From: Methylobacterium aquaticum
GTDB lineage: Bacteria > Pseudomonadota > Alphaproteobacteria > Rhizobiales > Beijerinckiaceae
DNA: 64,000 nt
NCBI RefSeq assembly: GCF_016804325.1
Contig: NZ_CP043627.1
Location: 5,315,001-5,379,000 of the forward strand
Direction: 5' to 3'
This document shows, one piece after another, positions 53,341 to 61,401 of the stretch. Each line of letters begins with the position of its first letter. Position 1 is the first letter of the stretch. The position numbers and the translations under genes were made by a program. The notes below the pieces were generated by a model. The model ran no database searches, was not told the DNA's origin, and worked only from the letters and a program-made list of their open reading frames with translations.

Positions 53341-54033
53341 TCAGCCCAGCAGCTCGGCGAGCCGCGCCCGGGCGCGGTTGATCCGGCTCTTCACCGTGCC
53401 GACCCGGCACGCCATCGCCGTGGCGATGTCCTCGTAGGAGAGGTCGTGCACGGCCGAGAGCAGCAGCGCCTCGCGCTGGTCCGGCACCAGGCGGTCGAGG
53501 GCGGCCTGCACGTCGCGCAGGTGGAGATTGCCGTCCTGGGCCGGCAGGGAAACCAGGCTCGCGGCGAACAGCCCGTCGGGATCGCCGACCTCGCGCGTCC
53601 GCTTCTGGTACTCGGAATAGAAGCTGTTGCGCAGGATCGTGTAGAGCCAGGCCGCCAGGTAGGTGCCCGGCACGAACCGGTCCTGCGCCGCCCAGGCCTT
53701 GAGCAGGGTCTCCTGCACCAGGTCGTCGGCGCGGGCGTGGTTGTTGCACAGGGTCAGGGCCCGGCGGCGCAGCCGCGGCACCTCCGCCAGCAGGTCGCGG
53801 CGGAAGGCCTCCGCCGGCGCGGCGTCGAGGCCGGCGAGCGCCGCGACGAGGCGCGAGACCAGCTCTTCCAGCTTTGCGCAGGGCGGCAGTGCCGCATCGT
53901 CGTAGGCGGCGCGCAGGGTCGCGCCGAGATGGGCCTGGATGCCGGGCGGCAGGGCGGGTGCCTCGTCGCACCCGGGGGGAGTCGGGTCCGGATCGGTCTC
54001 GTTCGGACGTATCGTGGTCGACGGCGCCATCAT
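53341..54033 (-). CDS. EcfG-family (ECF15) sigma factor with NepR-like N-terminal segment
   Basis: 230 residues from the ATG at 54033. Residues about 32-66 (IQAHLGATLRAAYDD, then PPCAKLEELVSRLVAAL) follow the NepR anti-sigma pattern of two helices around LGxxLRxxYDxxxxxPxPxxL. Residues about 76-150 are sigma region 2 (LCNNHARADDLVQETLLKAW, WLYTILRNSFYSEYQKR) and about 170-228 region 4 (LSYEDIATAMACRVGTVKSR), both clearly EcfG-like. In the usual system NepR is a separate protein that holds EcfG inactive until PhyR-P removes it; here both seem fused. No phyR gene is in the window. A 14-bp palindrome lies 42 bases upstream. Confidence 0.85.
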   Translation of the reverse strand: MMAPSTTIRPNETDPDPTPPGCDEAPALPPGIQAHLGATLRAAYDDAALPPCAKLEELVSRLVAALAGLDAAPAEAFRRDLLAEVPRLRRRALTLCNNHARADDLVQETLLKAWAAQDRFVPGTYLAAWLYTILRNSFYSEYQKRTREVGDPDGLFAASLVSLPAQDGNLHLRDVQAALDRLVPDQREALLLSAVHDLSYEDIATAMACRVGTVKSRINRARARLAELLG

Positions 54034-54074
54034 GCGGTCTCGGTTGACCGGCGGCTTAAGGCACGGCTCTCCGT

Positions 54075-54088
54075 ACCATTGCAATGGT
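54075..54088. promoter_or_regulatory. Perfect 14-bp palindrome upstream of the sigma factor gene
   Basis: ACCATTGCAATGGT is its own reverse complement. It lies 42 bases before the sigma gene ATG, in the 104-base gap after the methyltransferase-like gene. Good candidate for a dimeric repressor or activator site; no EcfG consensus is seen here. Confidence 0.5.
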
Positions 54089-54137
54089 GCCGAAATACCG
54101 GTTCGGCCGGCATGTCCGGCTCGCACGCCGTCCGATC

Positions 54138-54923
54138 TCACGCCGCCGCCGGGGCCAGATCGTTCGTGAGATCGGGCGGCGTCGTGCCCGGCAGCCAGCG
54201 CCCGCGCATGTGGCGCGCCGCCGCCTGGCGCAGCCTTCCGGCGTAGCCGGGGAGCGCGGGCCCGATCAGCGGCAGCGCGAAGTCGGCGATGGCGGCGCGG
54301 ATGCCGTCATCGTCGAGGGCGTGCCCGGCCGCTGCCGCGTGTCGGGCGATCTCGAGTTCCTGGCCCCAGAAGTAGATGCTCGTCGCCTGGACGTTGTCCT
54401 GCATGCGGCGCACCTCCTCGACCCGGCCGTCGGAGAGCAGCGGCAGCCAGATGTCCGGCATCAGCAGGTCCACGGGCCGGTCCGGCCGCCAGGTATAGGC
54501 ATCGCCCTCGACGATGCGGATCTTCTCCCGCGCCGCCGGCGGCAGCTGGGCGGCGAGGTCGAGGTCCCGGTGCAGCGCCAGGACCTCCGGGTCGATCTCC
54601 ACCACCGTCACCGCGGTCACCTCCGGCTGCAGGGCGCTCGCCACTGCCGACCAGCCCAGCCCCAGGCCGAAGACGACGACGTGTCCGCGGGCCAGGCGCA
54701 CGCCGGTCTCCTGGCTCTCCAGTTCGGTCGGCGTCGTCGACATCCAGGTGTGGTCGCCGCGCACCAGCGCCGTAACGTGCGGCACCAGCCGCGCCGGGCT
54801 CCAGTAGCCCTGGCAGAGCACGTTCTCCCCGTGATGCAACGCCCAGCGGCCGGAGCGCAGCGGCGGATAGGTCGGCACGAACAGGTCGAAGGTGAACGGG
54901 ACCAAACCCGGTGGAATCGTCAT
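54138..54923 (-). CDS. SAM-dependent methyltransferase-like (spermidine-synthase-fold) protein
   Basis: 261 residues. ATG at 54923 with AGGAGG upstream. Central Rossmann part: VVVFGLGLGWSAVASALQPE (glycine loop), VTVVEIDPEVLALHRDL (acidic residue for SAM ribose), IRIVEGDAYTW and PVDLLMPDIWLPLL. This is the order of spermidine synthase-like methyltransferases. An N-terminal region (about 1-80) and a C-terminal helical tail are specific to this group. Substrate unknown. It precedes the sigma factor gene on the same strand. Confidence 0.75.
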   Translation of the reverse strand: MTIPPGLVPFTFDLFVPTYPPLRSGRWALHHGENVLCQGYWSPARLVPHVTALVRGDHTWMSTTPTELESQETGVRLARGHVVVFGLGLGWSAVASALQPEVTAVTVVEIDPEVLALHRDLDLAAQLPPAAREKIRIVEGDAYTWRPDRPVDLLMPDIWLPLLSDGRVEEVRRMQDNVQATSIYFWGQELEIARHAAAAGHALDDDGIRAAIADFALPLIGPALPGYAGRLRQAAARHMRGRWLPGTTPPDLTNDLAPAAA

Positions 54924-54995
54924 GCCGTCCTCCTCGTGGGCAGCCGCCGACGCAGTGGGGACCGATTCCCGCTCTCCGCGCAAGGCGGCGCGGCG

Positions 54996-56237
54996 TTATC
55001 GCGGGGCCTCCCGTTCCCGCGAGTTCTCGACCGGCAACTCCCCCGTCGGCGGGCCTTCCGTCGGCAAGCCTCCGGTCGGTAAGCCTGCGGTCGGTAAGCC
55101 TCCTGTCGGCAAGCCTCGCACGAGCGGCAGGGCCGCCGCGCAGGCGCCCGCCATGACCCAGAACGCCCCCGCCCCGAGGGCGCCGTAGAGCGGGCCGGCG
55201 GCGAGCGTCGCCAGGGTGGTGGCGATCCCGAGGCCGAGGGTGCCGTAGAGGGTCTGGGCCGTCGCAGCGAGACCGGGCGGCACGGTCCGGCCGAGGATCT
55301 GCATCGCCGCGAGGTGCAGGAGCGCGAAGGTCAGCCCGTGCAGGGCCTGGATGCCGACGAGGACCGGCACCGCGACGGTGAGCGCGGCCACCGACCAGCG
55401 CAGGATCCCGGCGCCGGCCGCCAGCGCCAGGGCGCCGGCGGGGCCGAGGCGGGCGAGGAGCGTTGGGCCGACGACGAGGAAGACCAGCACCTCCGCCGCC
55501 ACCGCCTCGGCCCAGAGCAGGCTCGCGGTCGCCGGGCTCAGGCCCGCCGCGCGCCAGCGGATCACCGCGAAGGCGTCGTGAACCGCGTGGCTGCCGATCA
55601 CCAGGGCGGCCACCGCGACGAGGCGGCGGAAGGCGGCCGACCGCAGGAGCGATCCGGCCCCGGTCGTGACGGGCGCCCCGGCGGCCGTCCCGGCGGCCGG
55701 CAGGCGGAATGTCGCCCCGGCAAGGCCCGCGAAGGCGAGGGCGCCCGCCACCGGCAGGGCCGCGAGGCCGAGGGCCCCCACGACCTGCCCGCCCGCCAGG
55801 GTGCCGGCGATGAAGGCGGCCGAGCCCGCGCCCCGCACGGTGCCGTAGGCGAAGCGGGACGCCTTCGACGCCGGGATCGCCAGGGCGTCGGCGAGAGGCG
55901 CGAGGGGCGCCGTCGCGGCGGCGTGCGCGAGGCCGGCGAGCAGAAGCCCGGTGAATCCGTGGCCGGCGAGGTAGAGGAGGGCGCTCAGGCCCGAGAGGGC
56001 GGCGCAGAGCGCCAGCACGCCCCGTCCGGCGGCGAGCCGGTCGGCGACGCGGCCCGCGAGCGGACCGGCGACGAGGCGGATGCCGGTGCCGGCGGCGAGC
56101 ACCAGCCCGACCTCGGTGGGGCCGAGCCCGCGCTCGGCGAGGAGCGCGGGCAGGAACGGCGTCGTGAGGCCGTAACCGGCATAGAGCGCGGCGTAGACGA
56201 GGAGGAAGCGCGGCAGCGCGCCCGGGACGGCCTGCAT
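54996..56237 (-). CDS. MFS transporter (3-phenylpropionate/nucleoside-permease-like) with a repeat tail
   Basis: 413 residues, about 12 TM helices. N-terminal LYAGYGLTTPFLPALLAERG and the MFS loop GRVADRLAAGRG are typical of MFS_1-like (YcaD/HcaT type) permeases. The C-terminus after the last helix is a run of pentapeptides (GLPTG-GLPTA-GLPTG-GLPTE) encoded by 15-base tandem repeats at about 55059-55118, then PVENSREREAPR. The tail is probably variable in length. Ligand unknown. Confidence 0.86.
   Translation of the reverse strand: MQAVPGALPRFLLVYAALYAGYGLTTPFLPALLAERGLGPTEVGLVLAAGTGIRLVAGPLAGRVADRLAAGRGVLALCAALSGLSALLYLAGHGFTGLLLAGLAHAAATAPLAPLADALAIPASKASRFAYGTVRGAGSAAFIAGTLAGGQVVGALGLAALPVAGALAFAGLAGATFRLPAAGTAAGAPVTTGAGSLLRSAAFRRLVAVAALVIGSHAVHDAFAVIRWRAAGLSPATASLLWAEAVAAEVLVFLVVGPTLLARLGPAGALALAAGAGILRWSVAALTVAVPVLVGIQALHGLTFALLHLAAMQILGRTVPPGLAATAQTLYGTLGLGIATTLATLAAGPLYGALGAGAFWVMAGACAAALPLVRGLPTGGLPTAGLPTGGLPTEGPPTGELPVENSREREAPR
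55059..55118. repeat. 15-base tandem repeats coding a GLPTx tail
   Basis: Four near-identical 15-base units of the GTCGGTAAGCCTCCG kind inside the 3' end of the MFS gene. The period is a multiple of three, so copy-number change would keep the frame. Confidence 0.85.
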
Positions 56238-56280
56238 CGTGCAAGCCTACCCGGTCTTCGCCGACGCCGCGCGGCCGGGT

Positions 56281-56400
56281 TTAGAGGAGGCCGGCGCCGT
56301 GCGGGTGGTCCCGCGGCGGCTCGACCGTGACGATGGCCCCGAGGCCGAGAACGAGGGCGCCGGCGGCGCAGAGGGCGAGGGAGAGAGCGGCGATGATCAT
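56281..56400 (-). CDS. 39-residue single-helix membrane protein (possible)
   Basis: MIIAALSLALCAAGALVLGL forms a TM helix, then GAIVTVEPPRDHPHGAGLL. ATG at 56400 with AAGG about 9 bases upstream. It lies alone between the MFS gene and the divergent aldo/keto reductase. No family recognised. Confidence 0.4.
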   Translation of the reverse strand: MIIAALSLALCAAGALVLGLGAIVTVEPPRDHPHGAGLL

Positions 56401-56549
56401 GGACGCGACCTTCGCGATTCCGTGCTTAACGCGACCTTGCCGAACGGGGTGAAGAGGAGGAAAACCCCAGCATCCACATCACGAAAAGCGGATGGGTGCG
56501 GCGGGGCCGCCATGGCCATGCAAACGCCATCATCGCGGGAGGAACGCCT

Positions 56550-57563
56550 GTGGAGTACCGCACGCTCGGCCGGTCCGGCCTGAAGGTCTCGCCCCTCTGC
56601 CTCGGCACGATGATGTTCGGCGGGCCGACCCCCGACGACGAGGCTGCGCGCATCGTCGCGGAGGCCCGCGACCAGGGGATCAACTTCATCGACACGGCGA
56701 ACGCCTATACCGAGGGGCGCTCGGAGGAGGTGGTCGGCCGGGCCATCGCCCGCGACCGCGACGCCTGGGTGCTCGCCACCAAGGTGGCGAACGCGATGGG
56801 GCCGGGGCCGAACGACCGCGGCCTGTCCCGCGCCCACATCGTGCAGGCCTGCGAGGCCAGCCTCAAGCGGCTCAACACCGACCGGATCGACCTCTACTAC
56901 CTCCACAAGGAGGACCACGAGACGCCGCTTTCCGAGACCGTGCGGGCGATGGCCGACCTGATCAGGGCCGGCAAGGTGCGCTATTTCGGGGTCTCCAACC
57001 ACCGCGCCTGGCGGGTGGCGGAGATCTGCCGCCTCTGCGACGAGCACGGCATCGACCGGCCGGCGGCGAGCCAGCCCTATTACAACGCCCTCAATCGGAT
57101 GCCGGAGGTCGAGCACCTGCCCGCCTGCGCCCATTACGGGCTCGGCGTCGTGCCCTATTCGCCGCTCGCCCGCGGCGTGCTGACGGCGAAGTACCGTCCC
57201 GGCGAGACGCCGCCCGAGGGCACCCGCGCCGGGCGCGGCGACACCCGGATGATGCAGACCGAGTGGCGTCCCGAGAGCCTGCGCATCGCCGAGCAGCTGA
57301 AGGCCCATGCGGAAGCGAAGGGCGCCTCGGTGATCGACTTCGCGGTGGCCTGGGTGCTCAACAACCGCGCCGTCACGGCGGTGATCGCGGGCCCGCGCAC
57401 CCTCGACCAGTGGCGGGCCTATGCGGGCGCGCTTGCCTACCGCTTCACCCCGGAGGACGAGGCCCTGGTCGACGGCCTGGTGCCGGCGGGCCATCCCTCG
57501 ACCCCGGGCTACACCGACCCGGCCTATCCGCTCGAGGGCCGCGCCACCTGGACGGCGGAGTGA
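56550..57563 (+). CDS. Aldo/keto reductase
   Basis: 337-residue NADPH-dependent TIM barrel. GTG start at 56550 with GGAGG seven bases upstream. Catalytic tetrad: Asp and Tyr in FIDTANAYTEGRSEEVVG, Lys in VLATKVAN, His in DLYYLHKED. Closest in pattern to AKR groups acting on pyridoxal or sugar-like carbonyls; the substrate is not known. Confidence 0.93.
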   Translation: MEYRTLGRSGLKVSPLCLGTMMFGGPTPDDEAARIVAEARDQGINFIDTANAYTEGRSEEVVGRAIARDRDAWVLATKVANAMGPGPNDRGLSRAHIVQACEASLKRLNTDRIDLYYLHKEDHETPLSETVRAMADLIRAGKVRYFGVSNHRAWRVAEICRLCDEHGIDRPAASQPYYNALNRMPEVEHLPACAHYGLGVVPYSPLARGVLTAKYRPGETPPEGTRAGRGDTRMMQTEWRPESLRIAEQLKAHAEAKGASVIDFAVAWVLNNRAVTAVIAGPRTLDQWRAYAGALAYRFTPEDEALVDGLVPAGHPSTPGYTDPAYPLEGRATWTAE

Positions 57564-57641
57564 GGGTGAGCCACGCTCGCCATCGTCAGGCTGACGGCGC
57601 ATCCGGTGTGGATGACGCCGTCCCGACGGCGATTTCCTCTT

Positions 57642-57666
57642 GGAACGCGCCGCCCACGGCTTAGTT
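57642..57666 (+). promoter_or_regulatory. Near-consensus EcfG-type promoter upstream of the SWIB gene
   Basis: GGAAC (57642-57646), 16 bases, AGTT (57663-57666), one mismatch from GGAAC-N16-CGTT, about 70 bases before the SWIB gene ATG. Confidence 0.45.
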
Positions 57667-57736
57667 GTTGACGCTATGTGCCCAGGCATGTCCACTGTTC
57701 GACCCTGGGAGATGGGTTGCAGACCGGAGGAGACCG

Positions 57737-58156
57737 ATGGCGATCAAGACCACCAAGAAAGCCGAGACGAAAGCCGAGCCCGAGGCCGCCGCCCCGAAGG
57801 CCAAGGCCGCCCCGAAGGCCGCCGCCGCCAAGGACGACGCCAAGGATGAAAGCAAGGACTCGGCCAAGGAGACTGCCAAGGGCAAGAAGGTCGCCGCTCC
57901 CAAGTCCGGCGACAAGCCGAACGCCCTGCAGAAGCCGCTGCAGCCCACCCCCGAGCTCGCGGCGATCGTCGGCGACAGCCCGATCCCGCGCGGCGAGGTG
58001 GTGAGCAAGGTGTGGGACTACATCCGCACCCACTCGCTCCAGAACCCCGAGAACAAGCGCGAGATCCTCGCCGACGACAAGCTGAAGAAGGTCTTCGGCA
58101 AGGACAAGGCGACGATGTTCGAGATGAACAAGTACCTCGCCCAGCACCTGAAGTAG
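57737..58156 (+). CDS. SWIB/MDM2-domain protein with Lys/Ala-rich histone-like N-terminus
   Basis: 139 residues. Residues 1-55 are low-complexity Lys/Ala/Glu (TTKKAETKAEPEAAAPKAKA), resembling bacterial histone H1-like tails. Residues about 62-139 form a SWIB domain (LQPTPELAAIVGDSPIPRGE, VWDYIRTHSLQNPENKREIL, KVFGKDKATMFEMNKYL). Ribosome site GGAGGAG before the ATG. SWIB proteins of this kind are thought to act on DNA topology or nucleoid structure. A near-consensus stress promoter precedes it. Confidence 0.92.
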   Translation: MAIKTTKKAETKAEPEAAAPKAKAAPKAAAAKDDAKDESKDSAKETAKGKKVAAPKSGDKPNALQKPLQPTPELAAIVGDSPIPRGEVVSKVWDYIRTHSLQNPENKREILADDKLKKVFGKDKATMFEMNKYLAQHLK

Positions 58157-58315
58157 GGCGACGGTCCGACTCCGGGCGATCCGCCTCCTCCCGTCCGGAT
58201 GGTCGCGCGACGCGGCCATCCGTTCCCCTGCCGGGGCGGGACGGGGTTCTCCCGTCGACCGATGCCCCGCGGGCCGGATGCGCCCCGGGCGCCTCCCGGC
58301 TTGTCCGAATGATCG

Positions 58316-58501
58316 ATGCTTGAGACCCGCGACCCGGACGAGTCCGGCCGACGACGCGCGCTCGCCGCGATCCCGTTCCTGATCATCCTGGTGGCCGGCG
58401 GTGTCTGGCTCGCCGACAGCTTGCGCCGGGAAGCGGCGCGCGAGGATTGCCTGGCTGGCGGCCGGCGCGATTGCGCGCCGCTGTCGTCCTCCGCCCCATG
58501 A
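58316..58501 (+). CDS. Small single-pass membrane protein
   Basis: 61 residues. Charged N-terminus (MLETRDPDESGRRR), TM helix (ALAAIPFLIILVAGGVWLA), then a periplasmic tail with two Cys (EDCLAGGRRDCAPL). No family recognised. Its 3' end meets the relics of nhaA on the other strand. Confidence 0.55.
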   Translation: MLETRDPDESGRRRALAAIPFLIILVAGGVWLADSLRREAAREDCLAGGRRDCAPLSSSAP

Positions 58502-58529
58502 CCTCGATGCCCGATTGAAGCCCGACGGC

Positions 58530-59650
58530 GCCTCCGGTCGCGGCCCGCGCGACAGCGCCAGTGCCCCGGCCCACTGTCGAGAGCACCGCTCCCATGATCA
58601 CCCCGAGCTTCGTCTCGGTGTCGAATTCAGGATTGGTCGCGAAGGCCAAGCCGCCGATGAGCAGGCTCATGGTGAAGCCGATGCCGCAGAGGAGCGCCAC
58701 GCCGTAGACGTGGCGCCAGGTGGCGCCGGCGGGCATCGAGGCAAGGCCTGTCCGCACCGCGAGTCAGACGCCGCCGAATACCCCGACCTGCTTGCCGAGA
58801 AAAAGACCCGCCGCAACCCCGAGGGTGACGGGGGCCCAGAGTGCGCCCGGCGTCAGCCCGGCCAGCGACACGCCGGCATTGGCGAAGCCGAAGACAGGCA
58901 GGATCCCGTGGGCGACCCAGGGCTGGAGCGCGTGTTCCAGCCGGTGCAGGGGAGAGGCCGCGTCGTCGGGCCGGCCGGGGCCCGCCCGCAGCGGGATCGT
59001 CAGCGCCAGGATCACGCCCGCCACGGTGGCGTGAAGCCCCGAGCGCAGCACCAGCAGCCAGAGCACGGCGCCGAGGATCAGGTAGGGCCCGAGCCGGCGC
59101 AGGCCGAGGCGGTTGAGCACGACCAGCATCCCCGTCACCGCCCCGGCGAGCGCCAGCATCGGCCAGGCGAGGTCGGCGGTGTAGAACAGGGCGATGATCA
59201 CCACGGCACCGAGATCGTCCAGGATGGCGAGCGCGGTGAGGAAGATCTTGAGCGAGACCGTCGCCCGGGAGCCGAGCAAAGCCAGCACGCCCAGCGCGAA
59301 GGCGATGTCGGTGGCGGCCGGGATCGCCCAGCCCCGCAGGTGTCGAGGGACGACCAGTTGACCGCTGCGTAGACGAGCGCCGGCACCGCCATGCCGCCGA
59401 GGGCCGCGATGCCCGGCAGCACCCGGTCCGGCCAGGTGCGCAGGCCCCCGTCCAGGATCTCGCGCTTGATCTCCAGCCCGACGAGCAGGAAGAACACCGC
59501 CATCAGGCTCCAGTGCAGCAGGCTCAACGGACCGAGAGTGGCGTGCAGCGCCCTCGCGTAGCGGCCACCATAGGGGCCGTTGGCGACGATGATGGCGAGC
59601 ACCGCGCTCGCCATCAGGACGAGCCCGCCGCCCGAGCTGCTCACCAGCAG
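58530..59650 (-). pseudogene. nhaA: NhaA Na+/H+ antiporter pseudogene (frameshift and in-frame stop)
   Basis: Three pieces in order resemble Nha[22 protein letters not shown] and [20 protein letters not shown] (59644 down to about 59345), then [20 protein letters not shown] and [23 protein letters not shown] (to 58765), and GIGFTMSLLIGGLAF (from 58757). Between pieces 1 and 2 the frame shifts by one base near 59339 (a missing G/C restores VNW...[10 protein letters not shown]). Between pieces 2 and 3 the codon expected to be Trp is TGA (58764-58762). The N- and C-terminal ends are also irregular. The shift could be a sequencing error, but the stop codon argues for real decay. Confidence 0.8.
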
Positions 59651-59938
59651 GTTGCGCAGGGCGGAGAGCGGGCGCGGCAGGCGCCGGGGGGAGGGGCGGG
59701 GAGAGGGGATGCCTGCACGGCGCCCCGCCTGCCAGGAATCGTAAGCAGGATCAACGCGGAGGCGGTGGAAACGACGGATCCGCTCCGCCGATGTCTGCCG
59801 GCGGGCTTTTTCGGAAAATACTTTTCCAATAAGTTAGAGCTAATTGTGGTGCGTTCGGACCGAATTGACAGTCTTCACAAGGAAATGATTTTTTGATCTT
59901 TTGCGAGGAGCATCAACCGTGACCGAGGTGTTCCTACG
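59651..59938. other. Intergenic region with AT-rich promoter-like part
   Basis: About 290 bases. The last 130 are unusually AT-rich for this genome (GAAATGATTTTTTGATCTTT). TTGACA at 59865-59870 is a good -35, without a strong -10 at 17 bases. A GTG at 59919 behind AGGAG opens a 17-codon frame that overlaps the start of the metzincin gene. Confidence 0.5.
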
Positions 59939-61012
59939 ATGGCCGGCGACGTCAACCTTCCCGAGGCGCTTCTGGCGCCGGTGATCCACGAAGGGGGGAT
60001 CATGGCTGCGCCCCTGCCTGTGCTGCACGATTATGGGCCGGTGGTGCGGATCGGGCTGGCACCAGGTACCGTGCTGCAATCTCCGATCAACGAGGCGGGC
60101 TTGACCGAGCAGGAGCGCCTGGGGCTCCAGGCCTTCAAGCTGCGGCTGCGGACGTCCTATCAGGATGCGAAAGAGAACCGTCCCCACAAGTCGGCATCCT
60201 GGGGCGACGACGCCGACCAGCCGCAGCAGCACGATCGACCGCTGCCGCCCGCTCCGCCTGTACCGCCCGCACCGAGCGTCGTGCAGCAGGCCCCGGTCGC
60301 CCGGCGCTTGGCAGGCCGGATCGCGGTGGGGCTCGTCATCGTCTCGGGGCCCGGATCCCTGGAGATGACGGACGTCCAGCAGCAGAAGATCGTCGCCGAG
60401 GTGCAGAACGGCCTGAGCTTCCTCGGGGGGAGGGCGCCGGCACGGGATGTAACCTTCGCGTACGACATTCAGGTCGCCTCGATCACCACGCCCGCCACCG
60501 CGGGCCAACACGCTACGGGCAGTGACGTGTTCGAGCAATACGAGGCGCCATGGCGTGATGCAGCGCTCGCAGCCATCGGCCAGCCGGCCGGATCGTCCGG
60601 AATCGCCCGATATATCAAGACGATCAAGGCGGCAAAGAGTGCGCGGGCCGCCTACTGCGCGTTCTTCACCCACTACCAGCTTCAGCATTTCGCCTATTGC
60701 CGGGGCGATTACGTCGTGATGCATTACGATAACGACGGCTGGGGAACCGACAACCTCGATCGGGTGTTTGCACACGAGACAGGGCACGTGTTCGGTGCGC
60801 CGGACGAATACGCCCTGAGCGGGTGCAATTGTGGCGGGTCGCACGGTGTGTATGGTCGCCCGAACCTCAACTGCGAGAATTGCGCGGATGATGGCGGCGT
60901 GCCATGCATCATGAAGAGCAACGATTGGGCCATGTGCACCGAGACCCCGTACCATCTCGGCTACACAATGCCCCGGACGTCCGGTCTGTCGCCGACACCC
61001 GGCGTCGTGTAG
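59939..61012 (+). CDS. Metzincin-like zinc metalloprotease with Cys-rich C-terminus
   Basis: 357 residues. Active site HETGHVFGAPDEY near residue 279 (HExxHxxGxxD, the metzincin pattern). A Cys-rich segment follows (SGCNCGGSHG, NCENCADDGGVPCIMKSNDW, MCTETPYHLGY) with a Met suitable for the Met-turn. Residues 1-85 are a separate region, joined by a Pro-rich linker (LPPAPPVPPAPSV) to the catalytic part. There is no signal peptide, so secretion would need another route, or the start is upstream: a GTG at 59919 with AGGAG would join if one base were missing. Composition is lower in GC than its surroundings. Coupled to a small gene 10 bases downstream. Subfamily not known to me. Confidence 0.7.
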   Translation: MAGDVNLPEALLAPVIHEGGIMAAPLPVLHDYGPVVRIGLAPGTVLQSPINEAGLTEQERLGLQAFKLRLRTSYQDAKENRPHKSASWGDDADQPQQHDRPLPPAPPVPPAPSVVQQAPVARRLAGRIAVGLVIVSGPGSLEMTDVQQQKIVAEVQNGLSFLGGRAPARDVTFAYDIQVASITTPATAGQHATGSDVFEQYEAPWRDAALAAIGQPAGSSGIARYIKTIKAAKSARAAYCAFFTHYQLQHFAYCRGDYVVMHYDNDGWGTDNLDRVFAHETGHVFGAPDEYALSGCNCGGSHGVYGRPNLNCENCADDGGVPCIMKSNDWAMCTETPYHLGYTMPRTSGLSPTPGVV

Positions 61013-61022
61013 GAGGCCTGAA

Positions 61023-61334
61023 ATGGAACAGGTCGTGATCGTAGATCCCGCCGAGGCGGATGCCGGCACGTGGTCGGCCCTCATGCGCGCGCACAAGACC
61101 CAGGAATTCTCCGAGCGCGTCTTCGTGGTCGAAGCCGAGAAGCCGGTGATTGATGCGCTGGGAGCGTTGCCCGGCATCAAGACACCGGCGCAGCTCGACT
61201 CGGCGACGACAGCGGCCCTTTCCCCGGTCGAGAAGCTGTCACTGCGTGCCTGGGCCGAGCGAACACAGATGCCGGACAAGCCCCGCAAGGGGAATACCCT
61301 GAACTGGGGCCACGAGGGCTTCCAGGCTCCCTGA
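61023..61334 (+). CDS. Small hypothetical partner of the metzincin gene
   Basis: 103 residues, acidic and soluble (MEQVVIVDPAEADAGTWSAL; ALSPVEKLSLRAWAERTQ), ending in NTLNWGHEGFQAP. AGGAGG six bases before the ATG and the 10-base gap to the protease stop make an operon near certain. No family recognised. Possible roles are inhibitor, chaperone or substrate of the protease; all are inference. Confidence 0.6.
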   Translation: MEQVVIVDPAEADAGTWSALMRAHKTQEFSERVFVVEAEKPVIDALGALPGIKTPAQLDSATTAALSPVEKLSLRAWAERTQMPDKPRKGNTLNWGHEGFQAP

Positions 61335-61401
61335 TCGGAGCCGTCCAACGCCGAAGGTCCGGCCGCGCCCGCGCGGCCGGACATCTTTTAGCGCCTGCGG
61401 C

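Noticed and set aside
58762..58764. In-frame TGA in nhaA as selenocysteine or programmed readthrough
   Set aside because: NhaA is not a selenoprotein, the aligned residue is a Trp, and the gene has another lesion; decay is simpler.
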